A stretch of DNA of 64,000 nucleotides from an uncultured Prevotella sp. (GTDB lineage: Bacteria > Bacteroidota > Bacteroidia > Bacteroidales > Bacteroidaceae). This document shows positions 35,849 through 44,394 of the stretch, one piece after another (the first letter of the stretch is position 1; each line of letters opens with the position of its first letter). The notes beneath the pieces were generated by a model, which was not told the DNA's origin, searched no databases, and saw only the letters and a list, made by a program, of their open reading frames with translations. The translations under genes were made by a program, and so were the position numbers. The DNA is taken from contig USPK01000001.1 of the NCBI GenBank assembly GCA_900556465.1, forward strand, positions 26,388-90,387, in the 5' to 3' direction.

Positions 35849-38275
35849 ATGAAAATCTTGAAATTTGGAGGGACGTCCGTCGGGACGCCTGAGAGCATAC
35901 GTAGCGTGAAACGCATCGTCGACGCGACGGAGCACCCCGTCATTGTCGTCGTATCGGCCCTGGGCGGCGTCACCGACCGCCTCATCGCCCTGTCGCAACA
36001 GGCGGCCGCCGGCGATACGGCCTACCAGGACGGCGTCGACGCCCTGCGGCAGCGCCACCACGACATGGTGGAGGCGGTCATAGCCCCGGAACGCAGGCAG
36101 CAACTGCTGACGACGGTCGACAGTCTGCTGGGCGAACTGCGCAGCATCCTTCACGGCGTTTGCCTTATCCAGGACCTTACGCCCAAGACGGCCGACGCCA
36201 TCGTGTCCTATGGCGAGCGGCTCTCCTCGTTGATTTGTACCGCCCTCATCGACGGCGCGCGCCACTTCGACTCCCGCCAGTTCATCAAGACCGTACGCCA
36301 GGGGGAAAAACACATCGTGGACTTTGAAACGACCAACCGCCTGGTGCGCGAGACCTTTGCCGAACGCTGTGCGGTGTCTATCGTCGGCGGCTTCATCGCC
36401 AGCGACGCGCAGTCCGGCGTTACGACCAACCTGGGCCGGGGCGGCTCGGACTACACCGCGTCCATCATCGCCGCGGCGCTGGATGCCGAAGCGCTTGAAA
36501 TCTGGACTGACGTAGACGGATTTCTCACGGCAGACCCGCGCGTCATCCCGTCGGCCTATACCATCGACCAACTGTCCTACGGCGAAGCCACCGAGCTCTG
36601 CAACTTCGGCGCCAAGGTCGTCTATCCCCCCACCATATTCCCCGTCTGCACCAAGAACATCCCCATCTACGTCAAGAATACGTTCAACCCGACGGCCCCC
36701 GGCAGCGTCATCCGCCGCGAAGCCAGCAGCTCCGACCGCCCTATCCGCGGCATCTCCTCCGTTAACGAAATGAGCATGGTGACCGTCAGCGGCATGTCGA
36801 TGGTAGGCGTCATCGGCGTCAACCGCCGCATCTTCACAACGCTGGCCAACGGAGGCATCAGTGTCTTTATGGTGGCGCAGACGTCCTCCGAGACCAGCAC
36901 CTCCATCTGTATGACGCCGCCCGACGCCCGTAAGGCCTGCCGCCTGCTCGACAAGGAGTTCAGCCAGGAAATCGCCGACGGCGCCATGAATCCCGCACAG
37001 CTCGTCGACGGACTGGCTACCATCGCCGTCGTAGGCGAACACATGAAACGCACGCCGGGTATCGCCGGAAAACTTTTCAGTGTGCTGGGACGCAACGGCA
37101 TCAGCGTCTGCGCCGTGGCGCTGGGCGCGCTCGAGATAAACCTTTCCTTCGTCGTGGAGCGGTCACTGCTCGGCAAGGCGCTCAATGTCCTCCACGACAG
37201 TTTTTTTCTCAGCGAATACCAGGAGCTTAACCTCTACATCTGCGGAACGGGCACCGTCGGCTCCAGCCTGCTCGCCCAGATTGCGGCCCAACGGCGACTG
37301 CTCATGAAGGAACGCGGCCTGAAGCTGAACATTATCGGCGTGAGCAGCAGCCGCCTGGCGGCCTACAATCCGACAGGCATCGACCCGGAGCACTTCAGGG
37401 AAGCCATGAACGGCGACGGGCAGGGCGGCGTCGAACGTATGGTTCAGAAGATTCTGGAACTGAATCTCTACAACTCGGTCTTCGTGGACTGCACCGCCAG
37501 CGCCGACGTCGCGGCACAGTACGAATGCCTGCTGCGCCACAACGTATCCGTCGTGGCAGCCAACAAGATTGCCGCGTCGTCGGCCTACGACAACTACCTG
37601 CGCCTCAAGCACACCGCGCGCGACCGCGGTGTCAAGTTTCTCTTCGAGACAAACGTCGGGGCCGGGCTCCCTATCATCAACACCATCAACGACCTGCGCG
37701 GCTCGGGCGACCGTATTCTCCACATCGAGGCCGTGCTCAGCGGGACGCTCAACTACGTATTCAACACGCTCTCGGCCGACGTCACGCTGAGCCGCGCCGT
37801 ACGCATGGCGCTCGAGGAAGGCTACAGCGAACCCGACCCCCGCATCGACCTGTCGGGCATCGACGTGGTGCGCAAGCTCACCATATTGGCCCGCGAAAGC
37901 GGTTACCGCCTGGAGACGGAAGACGTGGAACGCCAGCTCTTCATCCCCGCGGAAATGTTCGAGGGCAGCCTGGAAGATTTCTGGAAAGACCTCCCCTCGC
38001 TCGATGCCCAGTTCGAGGCCCGGCGCCGGCAGTTGGCCACCTCGCACAGTTGCTGGCGCTTCGTGGCGGAATGGAAGGACGGCCACGCCAGCGTAGGCCT
38101 GCGCGAAATCCCCGAGCAACACCCGTTCTACCAACTGGAAGGGGCGAACAACATCATACTCCTCACCACGGAGCGATACAAGGAGTACCCCATGCTCATA
38201 CAGGGCTACGGCGCCGGTGCCGATGTGACCGCCGCGGGCGTATTCGCCGACATCATGCGCGTAGCCAACATCTGA
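35849..38275 (+). CDS. thrA: bifunctional aspartate kinase/homoserine dehydrogenase
   Basis: An 808-residue fusion enzyme catalysing the first and third steps from aspartate to threonine and methionine. The aspartate kinase domain (about 1-295) opens with KFGGTS (5-10). Tandem ACT regulatory domains (about 310-455) should bind threonine for feedback inhibition. The homoserine dehydrogenase domain (about 460-808) has its NAD(P)-binding loop GTGTVGSSLL near 468-477 and the family phrase GTLNYVFN near 632-639. The length is normal for the fused form. The 51-base upstream gap shows no leader peptide rich in Thr or Ile, so attenuation is not evident. Confidence 0.96.
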   Translation: MKILKFGGTSVGTPESIRSVKRIVDATEHPVIVVVSALGGVTDRLIALSQQAAAGDTAYQDGVDALRQRHHDMVEAVIAPERRQQLLTTVDSLLGELRSILHGVCLIQDLTPKTADAIVSYGERLSSLICTALIDGARHFDSRQFIKTVRQGEKHIVDFETTNRLVRETFAERCAVSIVGGFIASDAQSGVTTNLGRGGSDYTASIIAAALDAEALEIWTDVDGFLTADPRVIPSAYTIDQLSYGEATELCNFGAKVVYPPTIFPVCTKNIPIYVKNTFNPTAPGSVIRREASSSDRPIRGISSVNEMSMVTVSGMSMVGVIGVNRRIFTTLANGGISVFMVAQTSSETSTSICMTPPDARKACRLLDKEFSQEIADGAMNPAQLVDGLATIAVVGEHMKRTPGIAGKLFSVLGRNGISVCAVALGALEINLSFVVERSLLGKALNVLHDSFFLSEYQELNLYICGTGTVGSSLLAQIAAQRRLLMKERGLKLNIIGVSSSRLAAYNPTGIDPEHFREAMNGDGQGGVERMVQKILELNLYNSVFVDCTASADVAAQYECLLRHNVSVVAANKIAASSAYDNYLRLKHTARDRGVKFLFETNVGAGLPIINTINDLRGSGDRILHIEAVLSGTLNYVFNTLSADVTLSRAVRMALEEGYSEPDPRIDLSGIDVVRKLTILARESGYRLETEDVERQLFIPAEMFEGSLEDFWKDLPSLDAQFEARRRQLATSHSCWRFVAEWKDGHASVGLREIPEQHPFYQLEGANNIILLTTERYKEYPMLIQGYGAGADVTAAGVFADIMRVANI

Positions 38276-38403
38276 CGGCGCCTTGCCCGCACCCCCTGCT
38301 CCGCCGGAAACCGCCGCCCCGGCCCGGCCGCCGCGCCAGGGGGCAAATCGCAGTGTCTCCGAAAAAAGTCCTGGAAAAATTTGGCCATCTGCGCGCAAAC
38401 TTC

Positions 38404-38411
38404 TACCTTTG
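38404..38411 (+). promoter_or_regulatory. -7 promoter box (TACCTTTG) for tRNA-Lys
   Basis: Perfect TAnnTTTG, 25 bases before the mature 5' end of the tRNA, followed by CACTCG. Confidence 0.85.
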
Positions 38412-38436
38412 CACTCGCTTAACAGCAATAAGGTGA

Positions 38437-38509
38437 GATTCGCTAGCTCAGCTGGTAGAGCACAACACTTTTAATGTTGGGGTCTTGGGTTCGAACCCCA
38501 AGCGAATCA
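38437..38509 (+). tRNA. tRNA-Lys (anticodon UUU)
   Basis: A 73-base cloverleaf with every stem paired: acceptor GATTCGC/GCGAATC, D stem GCTC/GAGC, anticodon stem CAACA/TGTTG with loop CTTTTAA (anticodon TTT), 5-base variable region and T stem TTGGG/CCCAA with loop TTCGAAC. Discriminator A at 38509. The 3' CCA is not encoded. It has its own promoter and terminator, so it is a single-gene unit. Confidence 0.98.
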
Positions 38510-38512
38510 CAC

Positions 38513-38547
38513 AAGGGCAACAGGCCGCGAGGACTGTTGCCCTTTTT
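38513..38547 (+). terminator. intrinsic terminator of tRNA-Lys
   Basis: A perfect 11-bp stem (38513-38523 with 38534-38544) runs into TTTTT. It starts three bases after the tRNA. Confidence 0.92.
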
Positions 38548-38591
38548 GTTGGCATACGGCGGGCGGTGCGGGCGTTAGTTTCCGCAACGCC

Positions 38592-38738
38592 TGGGCTTAG
38601 CCCCGTCGCCATGGGAATAGGGCCAGTTCTTACGGGGATAGGCCCAGTTTTTACGGGAATAGTCCCAGTTCTTACGGGGATAGGGCCCGTCGCTACAGGA
38701 ATAGTCCCAGTTTTTACGGGGCTAGGGCCCGTAAAACG
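38592..38738 (+). repeat. 21-bp modular repeat element, copy 5 (seven units)
   Basis: The longest copy: seven consecutive units of exactly 21 bases, starting at 38592, 38613, 38634, 38655, 38676, 38697 and 38718. All are in one orientation. The cores vary (CTTAG, AATAG, GATAG, CTAGG), and the linkers alternate between CGTCGC-type and AGTTYTTAC-type. The flank GTTAGTTTCCGCAACGCC resembles the end module of other copies. It fills the space between the tRNA terminator and the proC promoter. Confidence 0.93.
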
Positions 38739-38777
38739 AAATCCGGGGGAAAGGGCGCGCGTCTGAGATTTTTTGCG

Positions 38778-38785
38778 TACGTTTG
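38778..38785 (+). promoter_or_regulatory. -7 promoter box (TACGTTTG) for proC
   Basis: Perfect TAnnTTTG, with a TTTTTTG tract just upstream. It excludes the in-frame upstream start at 38773 and supports 38830. Confidence 0.75.
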
Positions 38786-38829
38786 TACTGTTCATCCGTT
38801 CAACCCTTTATTTCCTGTCTTTCTTCCCT

Positions 38830-39636
38830 ATGAAAATTGCTATTATCGGTTGTGGAAACATGGGCGGCGCTATCGCCCGCGGTCTGGTACAGAGCGCCCT
38901 GCTCCGCCCGTCAGACCTCATCTGCACGGCCCGTACCGAGGCCACGCTGGAACGTATGCGGACGTCGTGCCCGGGTATCAGCACCGGCCTCGAAAATGGT
39001 GCCGCGGTCCGCGGGGCGGACGTCGTGTTTCTGGCGGTAAAGCCCTGGATTGCCGGGGAGGTGCTCGAAGAGATTCGGCCCGTGCTGGACTTCAGCCGGC
39101 AAGTCGTAGTCTCCGTCGTGGCCGGGCTCACGTTCGAGCAGCTCCGAGCCCGCCTCTGCTGCGACCGGCCCGACGCCGGTTCCGCCCTACCCGTGCTGTT
39201 CCGCGCCATGCCCAACACGGCCATCGAAGTAGGCAGCAGCGTCACGCTCCTGTCGGCGCTGAACGCCTCGGCCAAACAGACGGAACTCGTCGTACGCCTG
39301 TTCAACGGGACAGGCAAGGCCGTGCTGATTGAAGAAAGCCTCATGCCCGCCGGAACGGCCGTCGCCTCGTGCGGCCTGGCCTTCGCCCTGCGCTACGTAC
39401 GCGCCGCGACGGAGGGAGCGGTCGAACTGGGGCTACGTCCCGCCCTGGCTACGGAAATCGTAGCCCACACGCTGCGGGGAGCCGCCGACCTCCTGCTCAG
39501 CCACGGCTTGCACCCGGAGGAAGAAATCGACAAAATCACGACGCCTGGCGGCATGACCATCAGGGGACTGAACGAACTGGAGCGCCAAGGCTTCACGGCG
39601 GCTGTCGTTCAGGCGCTGAAGGCGTGCAACCGGTAA
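38830..39636 (+). CDS. proC: pyrroline-5-carboxylate reductase
   Basis: A 268-residue NAD(P)H-dependent enzyme making proline from pyrroline-5-carboxylate in the cytoplasm. The N-terminal dinucleotide loop GCGNMGG is at 7-13. The ProC signature near the C-terminus is complete (HTLRGAADLLLSHG, then TTPGGMTIRGLNELE). The start at 38830 begins right at the Rossmann strand, as in the family, and lies downstream of the promoter box. It is monocistronic and convergent with amrS. Confidence 0.95.
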   Translation: MKIAIIGCGNMGGAIARGLVQSALLRPSDLICTARTEATLERMRTSCPGISTGLENGAAVRGADVVFLAVKPWIAGEVLEEIRPVLDFSRQVVVSVVAGLTFEQLRARLCCDRPDAGSALPVLFRAMPNTAIEVGSSVTLLSALNASAKQTELVVRLFNGTGKAVLIEESLMPAGTAVASCGLAFALRYVRAATEGAVELGLRPALATEIVAHTLRGAADLLLSHGLHPEEEIDKITTPGGMTIRGLNELERQGFTAAVVQALKACNR

Positions 39637-39667
39637 GGGGCCCTTCGCCCTATCGGCATACAGACGA

Positions 39668-39729
39668 CCGGCCTGCGCCCCCGTCCGCGAAGCGACTGAC
39701 GCTCCCGGCGGACGGGGACGGCAGGCCGG
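39668..39729. terminator. long hairpin between convergent proC and amrS
   Basis: An imperfect stem of about 20 bp (arms about 39668-39688 and 39708-39729) with a loop of about 20 bases. No strong T-run on either side. Probable bidirectional terminator. Confidence 0.5.
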
Positions 39730-39762
39730 CCGTCCGGGTTTATCCGATTCCAGTCTGGATGT

Positions 39763-40800
39763 TCAGCCAAAATGTCCAGCTACGGTTTTGCCGCAACGGG
39801 GACAGATGCCCGTGAAACCGTCCGCCGCCACGCGGTAACCGTCCCGGCGCACCAGGACCGTACCGCAATCGGGACAGACCGTGTCCTCGGCGCCGGGCAG
39901 ACGGACGTTGCCCAGATAGACGTACTGCATGCCGCAGTCGCGGGCCACGTCGCGGGCCGCGCGCAACGTCTCCACGGGCGTGGGCGGCACGTCGCTCATC
40001 CGGTATTGGGGGAAGAAGCGGCTGAAATGCAGCGGCTGTTCCGCAAAACCGTGGGCGACGAGCCAGGAACACATGGCGCGAATCATCGCCCGGTCGTCGT
40101 TCACGCCGGGAATCAGCAAGTTCGTCACTTCCACCCACACGTCGGCTTCGAGCATACGCTCCAGCGTGCGGAGCACCGGCTTCAGGGTCGCATGGCTTAT
40201 GCTGCGATACACTTCGTCCGAGAAGGACTTCAGGTCCACGTTGGCCGCGTCCACGTTGGCCAGGAGTTCGCCGAGCGGGGCCTCGTTCACGTATCCGGCC
40301 GTTACGAGCACGTTTTTCAGCCCCGCCGCCCGGCAGGCCGCCGCACAGTCGCGCGTGTATTCGTAATAGGTGAGCGGTTCGGTGTAGGTATAGGCCACCA
40401 TCGGGCAACGGTTCGCCCGGGCCAGCCGCGCAACCTCGTCGGGGCCCAGCGCCGCGCAGTCCACCTCCTGCGGCGCGGCCTGCGAAATGGTCCAGTTCTG
40501 GCAGTTGCGGCAGGACAGGTTGCAGCCCGTCGCCGCCAGCGAGAGGCAGCGCGCCCCGGGGTAGTAGTGAAAGAGCGGCTTTTTCTCCACCGGGTCAATA
40601 TTCAGGGCACACACCTTCCCGTAACTGTCGGCCCAGAGCCGGCCGCCGCGGTTCCGGCGGCTGCGGCAGCGTCCCCGCTGACCGTCGGCCAGGCGGCAGG
40701 CATGGGGACAGAGTTCGCACGTCAGCGTCCCGTCCGCTTCGCGACGGTAATAGTCCGCCTCGCGACAATCGTCCTGCCGTTCAGTCCACTCCGCCTTCAT
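39763..40800 (-). CDS. amrS: AmmeMemoRadiSam system radical SAM enzyme
   Basis: A 345-residue radical SAM enzyme of the AmrS type, once called PflA-like. The cluster motif C-x3-C-x2-C is at Cys93, Cys97 and Cys100 (CNLSCRNC). An N-terminal cysteine cluster (CELCPHACRL, then GRC at about 43-45) is typical of the family. The C-terminal 40 residues form a zinc-ribbon-like CPDC...CPRC module not present in every member. The gene overlaps the upstream Memo-AMMECR1 fusion gene by 20 bases, so all three parts of the system are made together. AmmeMemoRadiSam is conserved across all domains of life, but I know of no established reaction for it. Confidence 0.92.
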   Translation of the reverse strand: MKAEWTERQDDCREADYYRREADGTLTCELCPHACRLADGQRGRCRSRRNRGGRLWADSYGKVCALNIDPVEKKPLFHYYPGARCLSLAATGCNLSCRNCQNWTISQAAPQEVDCAALGPDEVARLARANRCPMVAYTYTEPLTYYEYTRDCAAACRAAGLKNVLVTAGYVNEAPLGELLANVDAANVDLKSFSDEVYRSISHATLKPVLRTLERMLEADVWVEVTNLLIPGVNDDRAMIRAMCSWLVAHGFAEQPLHFSRFFPQYRMSDVPPTPVETLRAARDVARDCGMQYVYLGNVRLPGAEDTVCPDCGTVLVRRDGYRVAADGFTGICPRCGKTVAGHFG

Positions 40801-42301
40801 CGAACACCTCCGCTTCGTAAACGTACAACTCTGCGTCGCGCCAGCCGTCCCAGGAAAGTCCGGCCTTGTCGCGGGCGCAATGGCCCAGGAACTCTTCCTT
40901 CGTCCAGTGCGTCTCTTCGGCCACCTGCGGCAGGAAGGTGCCCTGGTGCGAGCCCTTGATCATGAAGATGCCGTGCCGGCCCAGTTCAAACTCCTCGGCC
41001 GAGCGGATGCGCTTCAACGGGGACAGCACGGAGATCTCTATGTGGACGCGGGACAACTCGCCGGCTGTCAGCGGGCGGAACCGGGGGTCTTCAAACGCCG
41101 CTGCCTTGGCCATCGCCTGGACGGTAAGGTAGAGCGGACGGCGCCCCACCAGGTTCCCGATACATCCCCGCAGCTGGCCGTCGAGATAGAGCGTGACGAA
41201 AGCGCCGCACGGCGCGTTCAGGCGGTCGGTCAGCTGCTCCGGCTCGTAAGGCAGGTCGCGCTTCCCCGCCAAGGCGTTCCCGATGGTGCGCCGGGCGACG
41301 TCGAGCAGGGTCCGCTTCTCCGCTTTCGTCAGCGAGAAGCGCGCTTCGGCGGGCCTGTCGTCGTCGGCACTGCGCGGCACGACGGTGAACGCATGATAGC
41401 CCACCACCTCGTCGCGACTGCCGTAGGGCGAATCGCCCGAGTTGCAATAGGCCAGGTGTCTTATCTGCAGATTCCCGGCCTGCGCGGCCAGCATCAGCAG
41501 CACGGCGATGGGCGCCTGGCCGCAAGCGCTGGTCTGCAGGTTCGGTAGCTGCAGCTCCACGTTGTCGGACAGCGTGCCGAGAAAGTTTTCCAGCGAACCG
41601 CTGGCAATAGCGGTACCGGTGGCGCGGTCTACGCGCACGGCGTCGTCGTAAGCGGGATAGTGCGAGAAGTCACTGCTCACGACGAAGAGATTCTCGGGCG
41701 TGAAATAGGGCTGTAACGCGGCGGCGACGCGGCCCAGTTTCTCCAGATTCTGCGTCCCGACAATGACGGGCACGATGGGAGGCATTTGCTCCAGCCGTAC
41801 TTGCAGGAAGGGCAACTCCACTTCCAGGCAATGCTCCTTCTCGTGCGCCTCCGGCACGAAGCGGAACACGCTGTCGGCCTCCAGCAGGCGGTCGCACACC
41901 TCGCGGTCCACGGGCACCTCGCCCAGGGGCGTCAGGTAGTGGCTGTACGCGCCGTTGACCGAGGCCCCGTCGAAAGCGGCCCGGTGACTGGGCCCGAGCA
42001 AAAAGACACGGCGGTAAGGCGTTGCCGGGTCTATGGCGGCAAAGGCTTTCCCGGCGGTCGCGCCGGAGAAGACGTAACCGGCGTGCGGCACGATGACAGC
42101 CTGCACGTCCTTCCGTACGGGCCCGGCCGCTGCGGCCAGGAAGCTGTCGACTTCCGCCCTTAGCCCGGCCGAGTCGGCCGGATAGAAGCTGCCGGCCACG
42201 GCGGGCACACGCTTTTTCAACTTTCCTTGTGAAAACGAACAACTGACTTGACTCACCATAACACAGAACAATATGAACAGGAAACTTGGTTTCGGTCTCA
42301 T
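40781..42301 (-). CDS. fused AmmeMemoRadiSam proteins B (Memo) and A (AMMECR1)
   Basis: A 506-residue fusion. Residues about 33-300 are Memo (AVAGSFYPAD at the start, then PHAGYVFSG, LLGPSHR, EKEHCLEVELPFLQ and SSDFSHY, containing the metal-binding His and Cys residues). Residues about 325-500 are AMMECR1 with its signature LRGCIGNL. Residues 1-31 are extra: a basic start and the hydrophobic run FLFILFCVMVSQVS before Cys21, which looks like a signal or lipoprotein peptide, although the -3 residue of the lipobox is unusual. Memo proteins usually begin right at the AVAG segment. An exported fusion would be odd beside a cytoplasmic radical SAM partner. An ATG at 42301 is preferred over GTG at 42304. 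Confidence 0.9.
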   Translation of the reverse strand: MRPKPSFLFILFCVMVSQVSCSFSQGKLKKRVPAVAGSFYPADSAGLRAEVDSFLAAAAGPVRKDVQAVIVPHAGYVFSGATAGKAFAAIDPATPYRRVFLLGPSHRAAFDGASVNGAYSHYLTPLGEVPVDREVCDRLLEADSVFRFVPEAHEKEHCLEVELPFLQVRLEQMPPIVPVIVGTQNLEKLGRVAAALQPYFTPENLFVVSSDFSHYPAYDDAVRVDRATGTAIASGSLENFLGTLSDNVELQLPNLQTSACGQAPIAVLLMLAAQAGNLQIRHLAYCNSGDSPYGSRDEVVGYHAFTVVPRSADDDRPAEARFSLTKAEKRTLLDVARRTIGNALAGKRDLPYEPEQLTDRLNAPCGAFVTLYLDGQLRGCIGNLVGRRPLYLTVQAMAKAAAFEDPRFRPLTAGELSRVHIEISVLSPLKRIRSAEEFELGRHGIFMIKGSHQGTFLPQVAEETHWTKEEFLGHCARDKAGLSWDGWRDAELYVYEAEVFDEGGVD

Positions 42302-42502
42302 CACTTACGTAGATTTGGCCCACGAAATATAGTCATAAATCCGATGCCCCGCGCAGAAAATCGTCCTTTTCTGATTAAAAAAAGCAAACGGCGGAGCGGG
42401 CGGTCTCCCCGTAGCTCCCCGGCCCCGCGGTCCGGACGGGCGGCCGGCGGGACAGTCCGGACGAAAAGGCCAACAAGGGCCCCGCCGCTCCGGGCCGGCC
42501 CG

Positions 42503-42553
42503 GAAAACACGCGGCGCGGCAACTCCGTTCTGCGAAGAGTTACCGCGCCGCGT
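42503..42553 (-). terminator. intrinsic terminator of the MenA/CPBP unit
   Basis: On the minus strand, a 17-bp stem with one mismatch (42553-42537 with 42525-42509) is followed by GTGTTTTCC. It lies just after the CPBP stop. The rest of 42332-42500 is GC-rich with no gene. Confidence 0.7.
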
Positions 42554-42572
42554 CGGAGAGTTCCCGCCGCGC

Positions 42573-43187
42573 TCAGATGGGGAACCAGATGAACACGGCC
42601 ACGTCCCACAGCGCGTGGGAAAGGACGATGGCCGAAAAACGCCGGGGGAAGAAACGGTAGAGCAGGCCCCAGAAAGCGCCGGCTACGAGCGCGGCCATCA
42701 CCAGCATGAAGTTGCACGAGCCGGCATGGACCAGGGCGTAGAGCACCGTGGCCACGACCAGCCCGGCGTTGGCTCCGAAGCGCTCCGACAGGGTGTGCTG
42801 CACGTAGCCGCGCCAGAAGATTTCCTCGGCCGGTCCGATGATGAACAGCATCTGCAACGTCAGCAGCCAGGCGGCGTGCCCGTCCTTCATGCCATAGATG
42901 GCGTCGACCTGCGGGCGGGCAAAGTCGAAGAGCCAGGCGGCCACCTTGTCGCCCGTCCAGAACACGAGCCACAGCGCCACGGCCAGCAGCAAGCCGCCTA
43001 CGACGTTGGCCGCCGACCAGTGCAAGTCGTGCCACCAACCCGGCCGGAAGCAGGTGGCGAGCACACCGAGCGTCAGGGCGGAGCAAGTCATCGTCCACCA
43101 GAAGTTTACGTAAGGCGCCGTCCAGGGTGAGAACATCGTCGTCCACAACAGGGCCGCGAGAACGAGGGACAGGGCCAGGCGCGTCAT
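42573..43187 (-). CDS. CPBP family intramembrane metalloprotease
   Basis: A 204-residue polytopic membrane protein of the CAAX protease/bacteriocin-processing family. It has six or so helices. The catalytic EEIFWRG lies at 121-127, followed by the His-bearing ALVHAG near 158 and SHALWD near 195. The ATG at 43187 overlaps the prenyltransferase stop as ATGA, so translation is coupled; an ATG three codons earlier (43196) is possible. Bacterial members cleave or process membrane peptides, and most have no known substrate. The coupling with a prenyltransferase is suggestive because eukaryotic relatives cut prenylated proteins, but no CAAX pathway is known in these bacteria. Confidence 0.87.
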   Translation of the reverse strand: MTRLALSLVLAALLWTTMFSPWTAPYVNFWWTMTCSALTLGVLATCFRPGWWHDLHWSAANVVGGLLLAVALWLVFWTGDKVAAWLFDFARPQVDAIYGMKDGHAAWLLTLQMLFIIGPAEEIFWRGYVQHTLSERFGANAGLVVATVLYALVHAGSCNFMLVMAALVAGAFWGLLYRFFPRRFSAIVLSHALWDVAVFIWFPI

Positions 43188-44077
43188 CCTACCCATACCG
43201 CAATGAGGAAAGACAGTGAAACCAACAGGCCGAACAGGAGCTGGAGCTTGGCGGTAAATTCGTCCAGATGGGCCAAAGCGGCCTGCCCGTCGCGGAAATA
43301 GGCGACGGCCTTCCGCACGTTGCCCGCCGCCGGCAGCAAGGCGCCCCAGGCCAACAGCACCCACCAGGGCATGGCGCCCCCCAAGGCGCAGCCCAGCAGC
43401 CACAGGAACGGGAGCAGTATCTCCAGACAGTAGAGCGCCACGGACTTGCGCCCGCCCAACAGCATGGCCAGCGTGCGGATGTGGACCCTGGCGTCGGTCT
43501 GGATGTCCCGCGTGTTGTTGCAATGGAGTATGGCCACCGTAATCAGGCCAATGGGCAAGGCGAGCCAGAGCACGTGTCCGTCAACGCTCCCCGTAGCCAC
43601 GTAGGACGTTCCCAGCATGGGCAGGAGGGCGTAGGTCAGGAAGATGTCCGCGTCGCCCAGGGCGCGGTACTTCAGCCACGGATAGCCTATCGACAAGGCT
43701 ATGCCCGCCAGGCCGAAAGCCAGGAGGGGCCAGCCCGTGCGCAGCATCAGGCCCAGCCCGGCTGCACACGCCACGGCCAGCAGGCCTAACGACAGGCGGC
43801 GAATCTCCTGCGGACGGAACATGCCGCCCGTCAGCGTCTTGACGCCGAACGTGTCCGGAGCGTCCACGCCTCGCTCGAAGTCGTGATAGTCACTCCACGT
43901 GTTTCCTGCGGCATGGAAAAGCACGATGTTCAACAGGGCCCAGATGCCGCTGACCCAGTCCACGTCGCCCCGCGACCATTGCAGGTAGGCCAAGGTGGCC
44001 AGAACGGGGACGGCCGAAGCGGGAAAGGACCAGGGCCTTACCGCTATTAGCCACTCCTTGAAAGTATGTTTCTTCAT
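43184..44077 (-). CDS. menA: MenA/UbiA-family prenyltransferase (probable 1,4-dihydroxy-2-naphthoate polyprenyltransferase)
   Basis: A 297-residue integral membrane prenyltransferase with about nine helices. The first Asp-rich motif is N-x3-D-x2-D-x5-D (NTWSDYHDFERGVD, 59-72) and the second is NNTRDIQTDARV near 187-198. Both chelate the Mg-diphosphate of the polyprenyl donor. The spacing fits MenA, which attaches the side chain of menaquinone, the respiratory quinone of Bacteroidales. Other UbiA relatives cannot be fully excluded since no other men gene is in view. It heads a two-gene unit with the CPBP protease. No clear promoter box is visible upstream. Confidence 0.83.
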   Translation of the reverse strand: MKKHTFKEWLIAVRPWSFPASAVPVLATLAYLQWSRGDVDWVSGIWALLNIVLFHAAGNTWSDYHDFERGVDAPDTFGVKTLTGGMFRPQEIRRLSLGLLAVACAAGLGLMLRTGWPLLAFGLAGIALSIGYPWLKYRALGDADIFLTYALLPMLGTSYVATGSVDGHVLWLALPIGLITVAILHCNNTRDIQTDARVHIRTLAMLLGGRKSVALYCLEILLPFLWLLGCALGGAMPWWVLLAWGALLPAAGNVRKAVAYFRDGQAALAHLDEFTAKLQLLFGLLVSLSFLIAVWVG

Positions 44078-44307
44078 GGGTAGGGATGAATGGTTTGTCG
44101 GTTACAGTCTCCGCCGGCAGGGCAACGCTTCGGCCGGCCGGGATGCCGGTCCGGAAACGGCAGGAGCGTCTCCGTGTCGCCAGCGGGTTGCAATATTCGT
44201 AAAAAAACAGGACCTGGGCAAACGTTTTTAACAGAAAATCCCCCTGCGCCGGTCGCCGCGGCGGCGAAACGGGTACGGCCGACCGGCGGCCGTACGGCAA
44301 ATCTTCG
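44078..44307. other. divergent intergenic region, GC-rich, no gene
   Basis: About 230 bases between the start of the prenyltransferase and the yjbR promoter. One AT-rich stretch near 44195-44235 (AATATTCG with A- and T-runs) may hold the leftward promoter. No reading frame with family support and no repeat element is present. Confidence 0.5.
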
Positions 44308-44315
44308 TACCTTTG
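44308..44315 (+). promoter_or_regulatory. -7 promoter box (TACCTTTG) for the yjbR-like gene
   Basis: Perfect TAnnTTTG. It predicts a start near 44322 and a leader of about 73 GC-rich bases. Confidence 0.75.
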
Positions 44316-44394
44316 TCCCGACAGGCACTCCACCCCGCCCCCCGCGCCGCTCCGGCCGACGGGCGGGGAAGGAGGCTACGACACACACTGAGCC

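Noticed and set aside
38592..38738. CRISPR array
   Set aside because: The units are contiguous 21-mers without unique spacers and there are no cas genes.
38485..38766. A short protein of heptapeptide repeats (G-x-x-P-V pattern)
   Set aside because: It begins inside the tRNA and is produced because the repeat period, 21, is a multiple of three. Similar frames appear at other copies in both orientations without a start site.
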